A stretch of DNA of 50,700 nucleotides from an uncultured Myxococcales bacterium (GTDB lineage Bacteria; Myxococcota_A; UBA9042; CAIXZC01): positions 1 to 50,700 of the forward strand of contig CAITUV010000062.1 in NCBI GenBank assembly GCA_903895725.1. Direction: 5' to 3'. Made by a program: the position numbers and the translations under genes. The notes under the pieces were generated by a model. That model had not been told where the DNA came from. It saw nothing but the letters and a program-made list of their open reading frames with translations, and searched no databases. The first letter of the stretch is position 1. Each line of letters starts with the position of its first letter. Of this stretch, positions 9,416 to 16,192 are shown in pieces.

Positions 9416-10398
9416 GGCTCCACCTCCCCCGAGGTCAGTTGCGATACCAGGCTCCCGAAATGGAACTGCACATCCAGATAGACCAGCGTGTACCGGTTGA
9501 AGAACGGCTTCTCCTGCGTCGAGTCCGGCTTGAGCTGCGGGTTCACGGTGCTCGCACCCAGCTCGAAGCCAAGCGACGGAATCGGCCGCGTGTGGACTTC
9601 CAGCCCGTACGCCATGGCATACCGACGGTCCGTGTCCTCCTGGGGCTCATAGCTCACCGATTCGTCGAGCGTCATCGGGTAGAGCATGTCCACCAGCACG
9701 CTGGCCGACGCCGACAGCCCGAACCAGCGCGACACGTCGATTCCCGCATCCACGCCATGCGCCAGGCGCCAGGCCGGATTGCGCACCCCCATCCCAAGGA
9801 AAGCATCACAGGTCCCGCCCGCAGTCAGGCAATCCGGAATCAGCGGTGCCTCCCGCTCGCTGGTCGTGCTCTCGTTGAAGAAGCGGGTGGCCGCAAAGCC
9901 GTATCCGACCCAGGCCCCGTCGAGCACATCGAACTGGCGGTCCACCCGGACCGAAGGCTTGAGAGCGAGAAGCTGCGTCCTCGCCTTGCTCACCTTGCTG
10001 GTGGGCAGCTGCACCGAGACGCCGCCCGAAAATCCGAGCCCCACCACGGGCACCACGTAAAAGCGGCTGGCCGAGGCCCCCAGAGACACGTCCCCCCACT
10101 CGAGCTCTCCCCGCTGCGTGGTCACGTCGGAGTTGGTCAGCTCCCGCGACACCGACACGTCGACGTCCACCGAGAAGATCGACCCGAACCACCACCGCGG
10201 GTGCAGGTCCAGCTCCATCGCATAGTAGGGGTTGTACGTCAGCTCCGCATCCTTCTCGAGCGACAGGGCCGTCCCCACGTTGCGCCAGATCAGGACCGAC
10301 CCTCGCCACGGGTCCGAGGCCCCCTCGCCGGCCATGGCAGCACCGCCTCCGAGCACCAGCATCACGACCAGGACTGCCCGAAATCGCCTCAGTCCCAT
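9412..10398 (-). CDS. outer-membrane beta-barrel protein upstream of the metalloprotease
   Basis: The 328-aa protein has a signal peptide (about residues 1-23, ending AAMAGEG). The mature part alternates hydrophobic and polar residues and is rich in aromatic and Gly residues (for example FYVVPVVGLGFSGGVSVQL), as in transmembrane beta-strands. It ends in hydrophobic and aromatic strands (YLDVQFHFGSLV). A short Cys-bounded loop (CLTAGGTC) lies mid-protein. Its 3' end overlaps the metalloprotease start by 4 bp, so the two form an operon and may work together, for example as anchor or export path; that is inference. Start: ATG preceded by AGGAGGATGAC. I cannot name a specific family. Confidence 0.72.
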   Translation of the reverse strand: MGLRRFRAVLVVMLVLGGGAAMAGEGASDPWRGSVLIWRNVGTALSLEKDAELTYNPYYAMELDLHPRWWFGSIFSVDVDVSVSRELTNSDVTTQRGELEWGDVSLGASASRFYVVPVVGLGFSGGVSVQLPTSKVSKARTQLLALKPSVRVDRQFDVLDGAWVGYGFAATRFFNESTTSEREAPLIPDCLTAGGTCDAFLGMGVRNPAWRLAHGVDAGIDVSRWFGLSASASVLVDMLYPMTLDESVSYEPQEDTDRRYAMAYGLEVHTRPIPSLGFELGASTVNPQLKPDSTQEKPFFNRYTLVYLDVQFHFGSLVSQLTSGEVEP

Positions 10399-10434
10399 GT
10401 CATCCTCCTACCCCCGACGCCGGGGATTGACCGC

Positions 10435-10463
10435 ATGATAATGAGCACCCCACACACTGTCAA
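10435..10463 (-). promoter_or_regulatory. strong sigma70-like promoter of the barrel/metalloprotease operon
   Basis: Minus strand: TTGACA (10458-10463), 17-bp spacer, TATCAT (10435-10440). Downstream a small hairpin (10412-10425; 5-bp arms CCCCG/CGGGG) sits just before the AGGAGG ribosome site and could influence its access. Confidence 0.65.
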
Positions 10464-10661
10464 ACGCCAACCCAGAAGAAAACGAGGACAGCCTTGATAC
10501 AGGCCATCCTAAGCATTCTTTCCCCCAGGGATCCACTCCCTCCTCCCCCCGGTTCCACGCATAGCAATGCAGCGATTCCGCATCGTATGCACTTCCCCCT
10601 CCCGCCTCAACGCCGAGCCCCCCCCGGGGAAGCCGAACCGTTGATTCCTACTCCCCGACAA

Positions 10662-10693
10662 TTGCATTCGCAAGCTTTCTGAGATAATCTCAG
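10662..10693 (+). promoter_or_regulatory. candidate promoter with palindromic operator for the pseudo-histidine-kinase operon
   Basis: A 15-bp palindrome, arms CTGAGAT and ATCTCAG around one A (10679-10693), contains a GATAAT -10-like hexamer (10683-10688). The only -35-like box, TTGCAT (10662-10667), is 15 bp away, which is poor, so an activator may be needed. A regulator bound at the palindrome would cover the -10. Confidence 0.4.
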
Positions 10694-10748
10694 CCCAGGT
10701 TGAATCTGAACGCGGATTGGGACTGCTGGCCGGGAGTGCCTTACCCTG

Positions 10749-12377
10749 ATGGACGATTGGTTCGAATGGTCTGAGTTCCTGGGCGCCGGGGATGACGGGC
10801 TGTCAAACCTCCATGACTCCCTTTCTCAGCTCTCCCGTCGCCGCGCCATGCTCCATCAGCTCGTCGAGCGCTGCCCCATCGGGCTCTTCTCCATCGAGAA
10901 CTCCTCCGGCCGTTTCGTTCACGTCAACGCCGAGTTCTGCCGAATCACCGGATACACCCTCGACGAGGCCCGGGGCCTCTCCTACCTCGATGTCGTTGCC
11001 CCCGAAGATGCCGAGCGCGTGGCCGACTACCGCCGCCGCCGACTCATGGGAGATCCCTCCATTCCCACGACCTACGAAATGCTCATCCGGGATCGCTCGG
11101 GGGACCGGAAGGTGGTCGTCTACACCGCCAATGTCATCAGCCTGGCCGATCACATCTTCTCCGCCATCCGGGACATCACCGGTGAGCGGCTCATGCTCGA
11201 CCCGATCTTCCAATCCCAGAAGATGGACAGCCTGGCCATGCTTGCCGGCGGCCTGGCCAATGAGTTCAACAACCTCCTGTCCGCCATTTCGGGGCATGCG
11301 CAGCTCGCCATGGCCCGCGTCGAGCACCTCCCCGACGTAACCGAGTCGCTCCAACGCATCCGACAGGCCGTCTCGTCCGCCACCGGACACGTCCAGTCGC
11401 TGCTTGCCTTCTCCCGTCGCAGTACCAATGCCATGGAATCCATCGACCCCGCGGGCATTCTGGCCACTCTGCCCCAGGTCCTCCCCTCGTTTGTCGGCCG
11501 GGAGGTCACGTACCGTTTCGCCGGTCTCAAAGACAGCGGCCCCGTTCGCGGCGACGCCGGGCGCCTGGAGCAGGCCTTCTTCAACGTTCTGGTCAACGCG
11601 GCCGAGGCCGCTTCCCAGAAGCCGACTCCCGAGGTCATCATCTCCGTCGAGCGCTCCCCGCTCCCTCCCCGGCTCCAGTCCGACCTTCGACCGGGGACCT
11701 ACCTCGCGATCCGGTTCCGGGACAACGGCCCCGGCATCCCGCTCGAGAACCTCCCCAGGCTCTTCCAGCCGTTCTTCACCACCAAGGACAGCCGAAACCA
11801 CCCCGGGCTCGGCCTCGCTACGGCCTACGGAATCATCAAGGACCATGGCGGGCTTCTCGAAGCCCACAGCACGTTCGGCCAGGGAGCCACTTTCATCGCC
11901 TGGCTCCCCCTCGACCAGGACCCGTCCCTGCTCGTCCCCGCCACCGTCGATGCCGGTGACGAGGTCCCCCGGACTTCCGTCCTCGTCGTCGACGACCAGG
12001 AGATTGTTGCCGAGCTCATCTGTGATATCCTCGTCGCCCACGGGTACGACGCCCGCTACATCACCTCCTCGGTCCAGGCCCTGGATGCCATCTCCCAGGG
12101 GCTCGAGGTGCCCGACCTCCTCATCCTGGACCTCATGATGCCCCGCATGGACGGCCGCGAGCTCATGCGACGCCTCGATTCGATCCATTTCAACCGGCCG
12201 ATCATCGTCACCAGCGGGTACTCCGTGCCGGCCGACGACGACGCCAGGCTCGCTGCCCGAACCGCCGGCTTCCTGCGCAAACCGTTTGAGAAGGAACAGC
12301 TGCTCTCCCTGGTTGCTGCCACCGTCCACTCCAATCGCTCAGCGACGTTGCTCGCCCCGGAACCTGAGGGCACATGA
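10749..12377 (+). CDS. PAS hybrid sensor kinase lacking the phospho-accepting histidine
   Basis: The 542-aa soluble protein has no membrane segment. A PAS domain lies at about 36-150 (FSIENSSGRFVHVNAEFCRITGY). A dimerisation helix at about 158-222 carries the motif GGLANEFNNLL. In this family the motif is normally GGIAHDFNNLL with His as phosphoacceptor; here the position is Asn171 (codon AAT, 11259-11261). The ATPase domain looks intact: N-box with Asn283, DNGPGI (325-330), GLGLATAYGI (353-362). A C-terminal receiver (409-525) is complete: D415/D416, phospho-Asp461, T488, K511. So ATP binding and the receiver are kept but the classical autophosphorylation site is gone. The protein may act as an ATP-sensing scaffold or have its receiver phosphorylated by another kinase. 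Its stop overlaps the next gene's start (ATGA), the first link of a three-gene operon. Confidence 0.85.
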   Translation: MDDWFEWSEFLGAGDDGLSNLHDSLSQLSRRRAMLHQLVERCPIGLFSIENSSGRFVHVNAEFCRITGYTLDEARGLSYLDVVAPEDAERVADYRRRRLMGDPSIPTTYEMLIRDRSGDRKVVVYTANVISLADHIFSAIRDITGERLMLDPIFQSQKMDSLAMLAGGLANEFNNLLSAISGHAQLAMARVEHLPDVTESLQRIRQAVSSATGHVQSLLAFSRRSTNAMESIDPAGILATLPQVLPSFVGREVTYRFAGLKDSGPVRGDAGRLEQAFFNVLVNAAEAASQKPTPEVIISVERSPLPPRLQSDLRPGTYLAIRFRDNGPGIPLENLPRLFQPFFTTKDSRNHPGLGLATAYGIIKDHGGLLEAHSTFGQGATFIAWLPLDQDPSLLVPATVDAGDEVPRTSVLVVDDQEIVAELICDILVAHGYDARYITSSVQALDAISQGLEVPDLLILDLMMPRMDGRELMRRLDSIHFNRPIIVTSGYSVPADDDARLAARTAGFLRKPFEKEQLLSLVAATVHSNRSATLLAPEPEGT

Positions 12378-14440
12378 ACCCAGCCGTTTCCCTCATCTAC
12401 CTCCCCCCGCTCCTTGCCCTGCTCGGTGCCCTGGCCTGGCTGGCCTGGATCGTCGTGAGCCGCACCCGACATCAGCTGCTCGAGCGCCGCATCCAGGCCC
12501 TCGTGGATTCCAAGCGCATCGAGGATGCGGCGGTGCTCCTCCATCGGGCCGGCCGCACCCCCCAGGCCGCCCAGCTCCTCTCCGAGCACGGCCGCCACTC
12601 CTCCGCGGCCGACCTCCTCAGCCAGAAGGGGGACTTCGTTGCAGCGGCCCGAATCTGCGTCGAGGCCGGAGACCTGCTTCGCGCAGCTGAGCTGTTCCAG
12701 CGCGGACAGGACGCCACTTCCGCAGCCGGCTGCTACCTGTCCGCCGGCCGCATCGACGAGGCCATGCTCCTCTTCCGACGCACGGGAGACCTCTCCACCG
12801 CGGCCAGGCTCCTCGAGCGGGGGGGACACTTCAAGGCCGCTCTCGACCTCTACATCGAGCTTAACGACCCGGAACGCATCGCCACCCTCGCCGCCGACAA
12901 GATCTCCGACCGGGCCGAGCTGCGCAGACTGGCCGACCTCCTGGCCGACCGCGGAGAGCACGAGCTCGCCCTCAAGCTCTATGTCAAGGGTGACCACCTG
13001 CGCGAAGTCGGCCTGCTGGCCGAACGCTTCGGCTTCCTCGACCAGGCCCTCGAGGCCTTCCTCAAGCACGACTACTTCGAAGACGCCGCCCGTGTCCAGG
13101 CTTCCCGAGGAAACCGCAGGGAGGCAGCACAGCTCTATCTCAAGGCCGGCAAGCTCGAGGATGCCGCCGCCCAGCTCGTCGCCCACGGAGACCACCTCGC
13201 CGTTGCACGCCTCTACCGCCGCACCGGAATGCACGACCGCGCTCTCCAGGTCCTCGACCAGGTTCCCCAATCGTCCGGCAACTTCCGCAACGCTCTGCTC
13301 CTCAAGACCTCCCTCCTCGTCGAAAACCAACGCATCGACGCCGCTGCCGCCACCCTCAAGCAGCTCCTCGACGCCGTCGGCTACGTCACCGAGAACGTCG
13401 AGCTCGTCTACCGCCTCGTCGACCTCCAGCTACAGCTCGCCCTGGCATCCGAGGCCATCGCCACTCTCGAGAAGGCCAAGCGCGCCGGGCTCAACGACCC
13501 CCGCCTCGACGAACAGCTCATGCTCCTTCGGCAATCCCCCGATTCCCTCCTGGAACCCGAAGAAGACCTTTCCAGGACCGTCCCCGCCAACTTCCGCGGC
13601 AAAGGACGCATGCGGGGCTCCTCCACGACCCTCGGATTCCCCCGCTCCGACCGCTACGCCCTCAAACGCAAGCTCGCTCGCGGCGGACACGGAGTCCTCT
13701 TCCTGGTCGAGGACCGAAACCTCGGCAGGGAAGTCGTGCTCAAGCTGCTTCACTCCGAAACCCTCCCCTCCGAAGTGGCCCGCAAGTACTTCATCCGGGA
13801 GGCCCGTACCGCAGCAGGCCTCGACCATCCCAATATCGTCAAGGTCCACGACTTCGGCGAGCTGGAAGGACGCCCCTATATCGCCATGGAGTACGTCGAC
13901 GGCCTGAACCTCATGGAGCTCTACGAGAACACCAAGGGCGACCTCCCGTTCGACCGCGTCTGCTCCATCGGCATGCAGCTGTGCGAAGCCCTCGGCTACG
14001 CCCACGGGCGCAATATCATCCATCGCGACATCAAGATGGAAAACGCCATGGTCTCCTCCCTCTGGCAGGTCAAGCTCATGGACTTCGGCCTGGCCAAGGC
14101 ACTCGACGAGAACCCCGACCGCTCTCTGTTCATCATCGGGACTCCATTCTACATGTCCCCCGAGCAGATCGTGGGCGACACCCTCGACCTCCGCACCGAC
14201 ATCTACTCCCTCGGCGTCCTCCTCTTCCGCCTCTTCACCGGGCGCCTCCCGTTCGAGGAGGGCGAGGTCCTGTCCCATCACAAGAGCACCCCCCCCCCGG
14301 ACCCGCGCACCTTCCGGCCTGCCCTCAAGGACTCCATCGCCGACATGATCCTCAAATGCCTCGCCAAGGATCGAAAGAACCGCTTCGGTGCCGTCCAGGA
14401 GATCGGCACCATCCTCGAACGCGCTCGAAGGGAGGGCTGA
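12374..14440 (+). CDS. membrane-anchored TPR-like repeat Ser/Thr protein kinase (paralogue 1)
   Basis: The 688-aa protein has one N-terminal membrane helix (about 7-29), then roughly 350 residues of TPR/alpha-solenoid repeats (for example GDFVAAARICVEAGDLLRAAELF), then a Hanks-type kinase domain at 427-688. Kinase motifs: glycine loop ARGGHGV (the first Gly of GxGxxG is Ala), Lys457, HRDIKMEN with Asp552, DFG at 570-572, and SPEQ in place of APE. It should be catalytically active and cytoplasmic. The order membrane-repeats-kinase is the reverse of the usual kinase-TM-sensor layout. A second protein of the same design lies at 46.0-48.2 kb. The start overlaps the pseudo-histidine kinase by 4 bp and the macrodomain gene starts 1 bp after its stop, so all three are one operon. 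Substrate is unknown; the receiver or macrodomain partner is a reasonable guess. Confidence 0.88.
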   Translation: MNPAVSLIYLPPLLALLGALAWLAWIVVSRTRHQLLERRIQALVDSKRIEDAAVLLHRAGRTPQAAQLLSEHGRHSSAADLLSQKGDFVAAARICVEAGDLLRAAELFQRGQDATSAAGCYLSAGRIDEAMLLFRRTGDLSTAARLLERGGHFKAALDLYIELNDPERIATLAADKISDRAELRRLADLLADRGEHELALKLYVKGDHLREVGLLAERFGFLDQALEAFLKHDYFEDAARVQASRGNRREAAQLYLKAGKLEDAAAQLVAHGDHLAVARLYRRTGMHDRALQVLDQVPQSSGNFRNALLLKTSLLVENQRIDAAAATLKQLLDAVGYVTENVELVYRLVDLQLQLALASEAIATLEKAKRAGLNDPRLDEQLMLLRQSPDSLLEPEEDLSRTVPANFRGKGRMRGSSTTLGFPRSDRYALKRKLARGGHGVLFLVEDRNLGREVVLKLLHSETLPSEVARKYFIREARTAAGLDHPNIVKVHDFGELEGRPYIAMEYVDGLNLMELYENTKGDLPFDRVCSIGMQLCEALGYAHGRNIIHRDIKMENAMVSSLWQVKLMDFGLAKALDENPDRSLFIIGTPFYMSPEQIVGDTLDLRTDIYSLGVLLFRLFTGRLPFEEGEVLSHHKSTPPPDPRTFRPALKDSIADMILKCLAKDRKNRFGAVQEIGTILERARREG

Positions 14441-14441
14441 T

Positions 14442-15005
14442 ATGCTCGAAAACAGTGTCTCAACCGTCGCTCAACGACCCAACGGACGACAGCTCCTCTC
14501 GGTCCACGGAGATATCACTCGGGAACAGGTCGATGCCATCGTCAATGCAGCGAACTCCAGGCTCCTCCACGGCGGCGGCGTCGCCGGAGCCATCGTGCGG
14601 AAGGGAGGCCGCATCATCCAGGAGGAAAGCCTCCGCATCGCACCCGTAGCCACCGGCTCCGCCAAGGCCACGGGGGCCGGTCAACTCCCCTGTCGCATGG
14701 TCATTCACGCCGTCGGTCCCGTCTGGGGTGGGGGAAACGCCAACGAGGAGACCCTCCTCGCCTCCGCAGTCGAGGCCGCTCTGACCCTGGCCCATGATAG
14801 CCGCCTCGAGACCATCTCCTTCCCCGCCATCTCCGCGGGCATCTTCGGCTATCCGCCAGCGGCCGCTACCGCCGTCATCGTGGCCACCGTCGACCGCTTC
14901 CTCACCTCGCACCCCGACTCCTCTCTCCGCCAGGTGCGCTTCTGCAACATCGCACCGGAAATGGTCGCACTCTTCGACAGGGAGCTTGCCAGATTCAACG
15001 ACTGA
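14442..15005 (+). CDS. macrodomain (ADP-ribose-binding) protein
   Basis: The 187-aa single-domain protein has the macrodomain signatures VHGDIT (21-26), NAANSRLLHGGGVAGAI (35-51) and the phosphate loop SAGIFGYP (131-138). Macrodomains bind ADP-ribose and many remove it or O-acetyl-ADP-ribose. In YmdB/MacroD-type hydrolases a catalytic Asp follows GGGV; here that position is Ala48, as in the Af1521-like group, so binding is more certain than hydrolysis. The start is ATG 14442 with GGAGGG five bases upstream; an 18-codon upstream extension lies inside the kinase gene and is rejected. It is the last gene of the operon with the pseudo-histidine kinase and TPR kinase, so it may read ADP-ribose or a related nucleotide in that pathway (inference). 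Confidence 0.87.
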   Translation: MLENSVSTVAQRPNGRQLLSVHGDITREQVDAIVNAANSRLLHGGGVAGAIVRKGGRIIQEESLRIAPVATGSAKATGAGQLPCRMVIHAVGPVWGGGNANEETLLASAVEAALTLAHDSRLETISFPAISAGIFGYPPAAATAVIVATVDRFLTSHPDSSLRQVRFCNIAPEMVALFDRELARFND

Positions 15006-15021
15006 GCAGCAGCCGGGCCTC

Positions 15022-15597
15022 TCAGCCCTTCAGAAGCTGCGCCACCTCGCGGCGCAGCTGGTGGATGGACACGGGCTTCTCCAGGAACATCTGTGCTCCC
15101 GCAGCAAGCACCGCCTCCCGCATCTCGTCCGTCGCCTTTCCCGAAATCGCAACCACGAACGTGGTCAGGTGCGGATTCTCCTTGATTCGCCGGCACACCT
15201 CGATCCCGTCCAACCCCGGCAGCACGATGTCCAGCAGCAGGACATCCGGCTTGAGCCTCCCGACATCGATGAGCGCCGTCACCCCGTCCACCGCCCGGAA
15301 AACCTCGTAGGAGCCGCTCTCCTCCGTCTCGAATGCCCGCACCAGGACATCGAGCACCTCCGGCTCGTCGTCCACCGCCAGCACCCGCCACTTGTCATAC
15401 TTGAGCTCATCCGGCATGGGCAACCCCATCTTCCGGATGAAGTGCCGAAGATCCTCCCTGAGAATCCGCCGATGACTGCCCGGCGTCTTGAACGCCGGAA
15501 TCAACCCCTTGTCAATCCACCGGACCACCGTCATCGCCGAAATGCCCAGCATCCTGGCAACTTCCAGCGTCCCAAACTGCGGCTTGTCACCCGCCAT
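15022..15597 (-). CDS. excisionase/MerR-type HTH plus receiver response regulator
   Basis: The 191-aa protein has an N-terminal winged helix-turn-helix of the excisionase type (residues 7-56; LEVARMLGISAMTVVRWIDKG and FKTPGSHRRI), then a receiver domain (70-190) with D76/D77, phospho-Asp123, S152 and K174 all present. DNA-binding-first order is the reverse of most response regulators but is known in Myxococcota. The start ATG 15597 has GGAGGGGAG upstream. The first 11 bases overlap the end of the small gene upstream, so the pair is translationally coupled. It faces the macrodomain gene tail to tail with 16 bp between. No sensor kinase is paired with it here; the kinase operon next door is a candidate partner. 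Confidence 0.85.
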   Translation of the reverse strand: MAGDKPQFGTLEVARMLGISAMTVVRWIDKGLIPAFKTPGSHRRILREDLRHFIRKMGLPMPDELKYDKWRVLAVDDEPEVLDVLVRAFETEESGSYEVFRAVDGVTALIDVGRLKPDVLLLDIVLPGLDGIEVCRRIKENPHLTTFVVAISGKATDEMREAVLAAGAQMFLEKPVSIHQLRREVAQLLKG

Positions 15598-16000
15598 GCT
15601 CCCCTCCGGTCCTCTCCTCTCTGGGTTCCGCACCCTTCCCGGCTCGCCGACGTCGCTTCGCTCCGCCGTCATCGTCCGGCTCCCTCTCGTCGAACCGGAT
15701 CTCGGCCTGGATCGTCAGCCTCATCCCGGAAAAGAAACGACGCAACTCCTGAGCAATATCTGCTTTCTGCAAGAACTGCGAGAATTCACTAACGAGGGTC
15801 GAATACATTTCCTTCTTGAGACCATCTAAATGCGATTTTACCGTAGCACTGATCTCTTTCGGAACCAGATCCCCCAAAAGCCCCCTGACCCCCTCCTCCG
15901 TCACCAGTACCGACTTGACTCCCGTCGAGATCGCACCCTTGATGAGGTCGGATATTCCATCCGGCTTGCGCGGTCCCTCGTCGCTCCTGTCGGCTGCCAT
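15587..16000 (-). CDS. small helical protein with basic/acidic tail, unknown function
   Basis: The 137-aa protein has no signal peptide or membrane segment. The centre (about 15-105) is predicted helical and amphipathic (DLIKGAISTGVKSVLVTEEG, QKADIAQELRRFF), loosely like phasin or coiled-coil adaptor proteins, but I cannot assign a family. The tail is highly charged (GGAKRRRRAGKGAEPREER). Start: ATG 16000 after GGGGGAG. It precedes and overlaps the HTH-receiver gene by 11 bp, so it may be a partner of that regulator. The codons for about residues 48-90 are AT-richer than the surrounding DNA. Confidence 0.7.
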   Translation of the reverse strand: MAADRSDEGPRKPDGISDLIKGAISTGVKSVLVTEEGVRGLLGDLVPKEISATVKSHLDGLKKEMYSTLVSEFSQFLQKADIAQELRRFFSGMRLTIQAEIRFDEREPDDDGGAKRRRRAGKGAEPREERTGGEHGG

Positions 16001-16031
16001 TCACTCCCCCTTGCAGAATCAGGACTGAGGC

Positions 16032-16061
16032 ATACTAAACCGAATCGCGTTGCACAGTCAA
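16032..16061 (-). promoter_or_regulatory. probable promoter of the small-protein/HTH-receiver operon
   Basis: Minus strand: TTGACT (16056-16061), 18-bp spacer, TAGTAT (16032-16037), about 30 bp before the start codon. Confidence 0.5.
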
Positions 16062-16138
16062 CCCTGTCTTAATAAGATGCCAGGATTCCTTCCTCAGGAG
16101 GGTCCCTCCGGTACCGCTCCGCCCGCAGCGCTTGCCCT

Positions 16139-16167
16139 TTGACAGCGGACCGCCCATGGTCCATCAT
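16139..16167 (+). promoter_or_regulatory. probable promoter of the radical SAM gene
   Basis: TTGACA (16139-16144), 17-bp spacer, CATCAT (16162-16167). It overlaps the upstream part of the longer open frame, which supports the ATG at 16193 as the true start. Confidence 0.5.
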
Positions 16168-16192
16168 CCCGACGGGAGGTGGCCGTCGCATC

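Larger units (their letters stand above)
10399..10748. other. 350-bp intergenic region between divergent operons
   Basis: It holds the minus-strand promoter of the barrel/metalloprotease operon at the left and a palindrome-bearing promoter region for the histidine-kinase operon at the right. The middle (about 10500-10650) is C-rich with no convincing gene; a 62-codon open frame there has low-complexity Pro-rich composition. Confidence 0.7.

Noticed and set aside
4559..9481. Open frame of 1640 codons on the plus strand opposite the metalloprotease
   Set aside because: It mirrors a real GC-rich gene. Its product is Arg/His/Pro/Leu-rich without motifs, while the minus strand has a signal peptide, zinc site and Met-turn.
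10494..10682. 62-codon open frame in the 350-bp intergenic region
   Set aside because: Pro-rich low-complexity product with no ribosome site, in a region carrying promoter-like signals.
16139..16192. Earlier start for the radical SAM gene (18 extra codons)
   Set aside because: It overlaps a TTGACA-N17-CATCAT promoter, and the family begins MKILFLEPP at 16193.
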